Shown one piece after another: positions 63,957 through 64,000 of a DNA stretch of 64,000 nt. The notes under the pieces are model-generated. The model did not search any database and was not told the DNA's origin. It saw only the letters and a list, made by a program, of their open reading frames with translations. Source of the DNA: SHWC01 sp050173345 (GTDB lineage Bacteria; Pseudomonadota; Alphaproteobacteria; UBA828); assembly GCA_050173345.1 (NCBI GenBank), contig JBFXKW010000002.1, forward strand, positions 566,200-630,199, written 5' to 3'. The stretch's first letter is position 1; each line of letters begins with the position of its first letter. The translations under genes were made by a program, and so were the position numbers.

Positions 63957-64000
63957 GGCCGGCGGGACCGTACGACCCTTGGCTTTGAACCGTGGGTGAG

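Overview
The window is a very GC-rich, densely packed chromosomal stretch with about 60 genes. It has no rRNA or tRNA gene that I can see, and no recognisable insertion sequence or CRISPR array. A complete PhyR-NepR-EcfG general stress response locus places it in the Alphaproteobacteria. Twin-arginine signals, many ABC importers, stereotyped -1/-4 bp gene overlaps and abundant catabolic genes suggest a free-living soil or root-associated heterotroph. I cannot name order or genus from the sequence alone.

Layout. 1-4.6 kb (minus): 3'-truncated NIT-domain chemoreceptor, molybdopterin-fold periplasmic protein, tandem universal stress protein, class IV aminotransferase. 4.8-6.4 kb (plus): a coupled purine-salvage pair (hypoxanthine phosphoribosyltransferase and adenine deaminase). 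6.4-11.5 kb: patatin-like hydrolase, Gfo/Idh/MocA oxidoreductase, acetamidase/formamidase, cell-wall amidase, histidine phosphatase. 11.5-17.2 kb (minus): complete RND efflux operon. 17.6-28.1 kb: stress block with BrkB/YihY, an ODP-fold protein, MgtC, dodecin, small envelope proteins and, in its centre, the sensor kinase-EcfG-NepR operon divergent from PhyR. Six perfect sigma-EcfG promoters (GGAAC-N16/17-CGTT) lie between 20.4 and 25.8 kb. 28.1-39.6 kb: aldo/keto reductase, a PhyH-HEAT fusion, a second Gfo/Idh/MocA enzyme, a carbohydrate ABC importer with two different ATPases, and an EboE-like protein. 39.6-47.8 kb (plus): amidase and a Liv-type ABC importer followed directly by an acyl-CoA synthetase. 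47.8-63.8 kb: a cluster that I read as a vitamin B6 catabolic island.

The vitamin B6 island is the main result. Four gene products closely resemble, as I remember them, the Mesorhizobium loti pyridoxine-degradation enzymes: pyridoxamine-pyruvate transaminase, pyridoxal 4-dehydrogenase, 4-pyridoxolactonase and FHMPC dehydrogenase. Catalytic residues are conserved, for the transaminase and the lactonase at the same residue numbers. The lactonase and FHMPC dehydrogenase flank a four-gene BMP-type ABC importer on the same strand. That makes the importer a candidate B6-vitamer transporter. The same strand run begins with a gentisate-dioxygenase-like bicupin, an LVIVD-repeat protein, a RidA protein and a glutathione transferase, under a divergent FadR/GntR-type regulator. 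Near-identical 18-bp operator-like palindromes occur in the regulator/bicupin gap and upstream of the transaminase, which suggests one regulon. The late enzymes known from M. loti (decarboxylase, flavin ring-opening oxygenase, amide hydrolase) are not in the window.

All family assignments are from memory of family sequences; no search was run.
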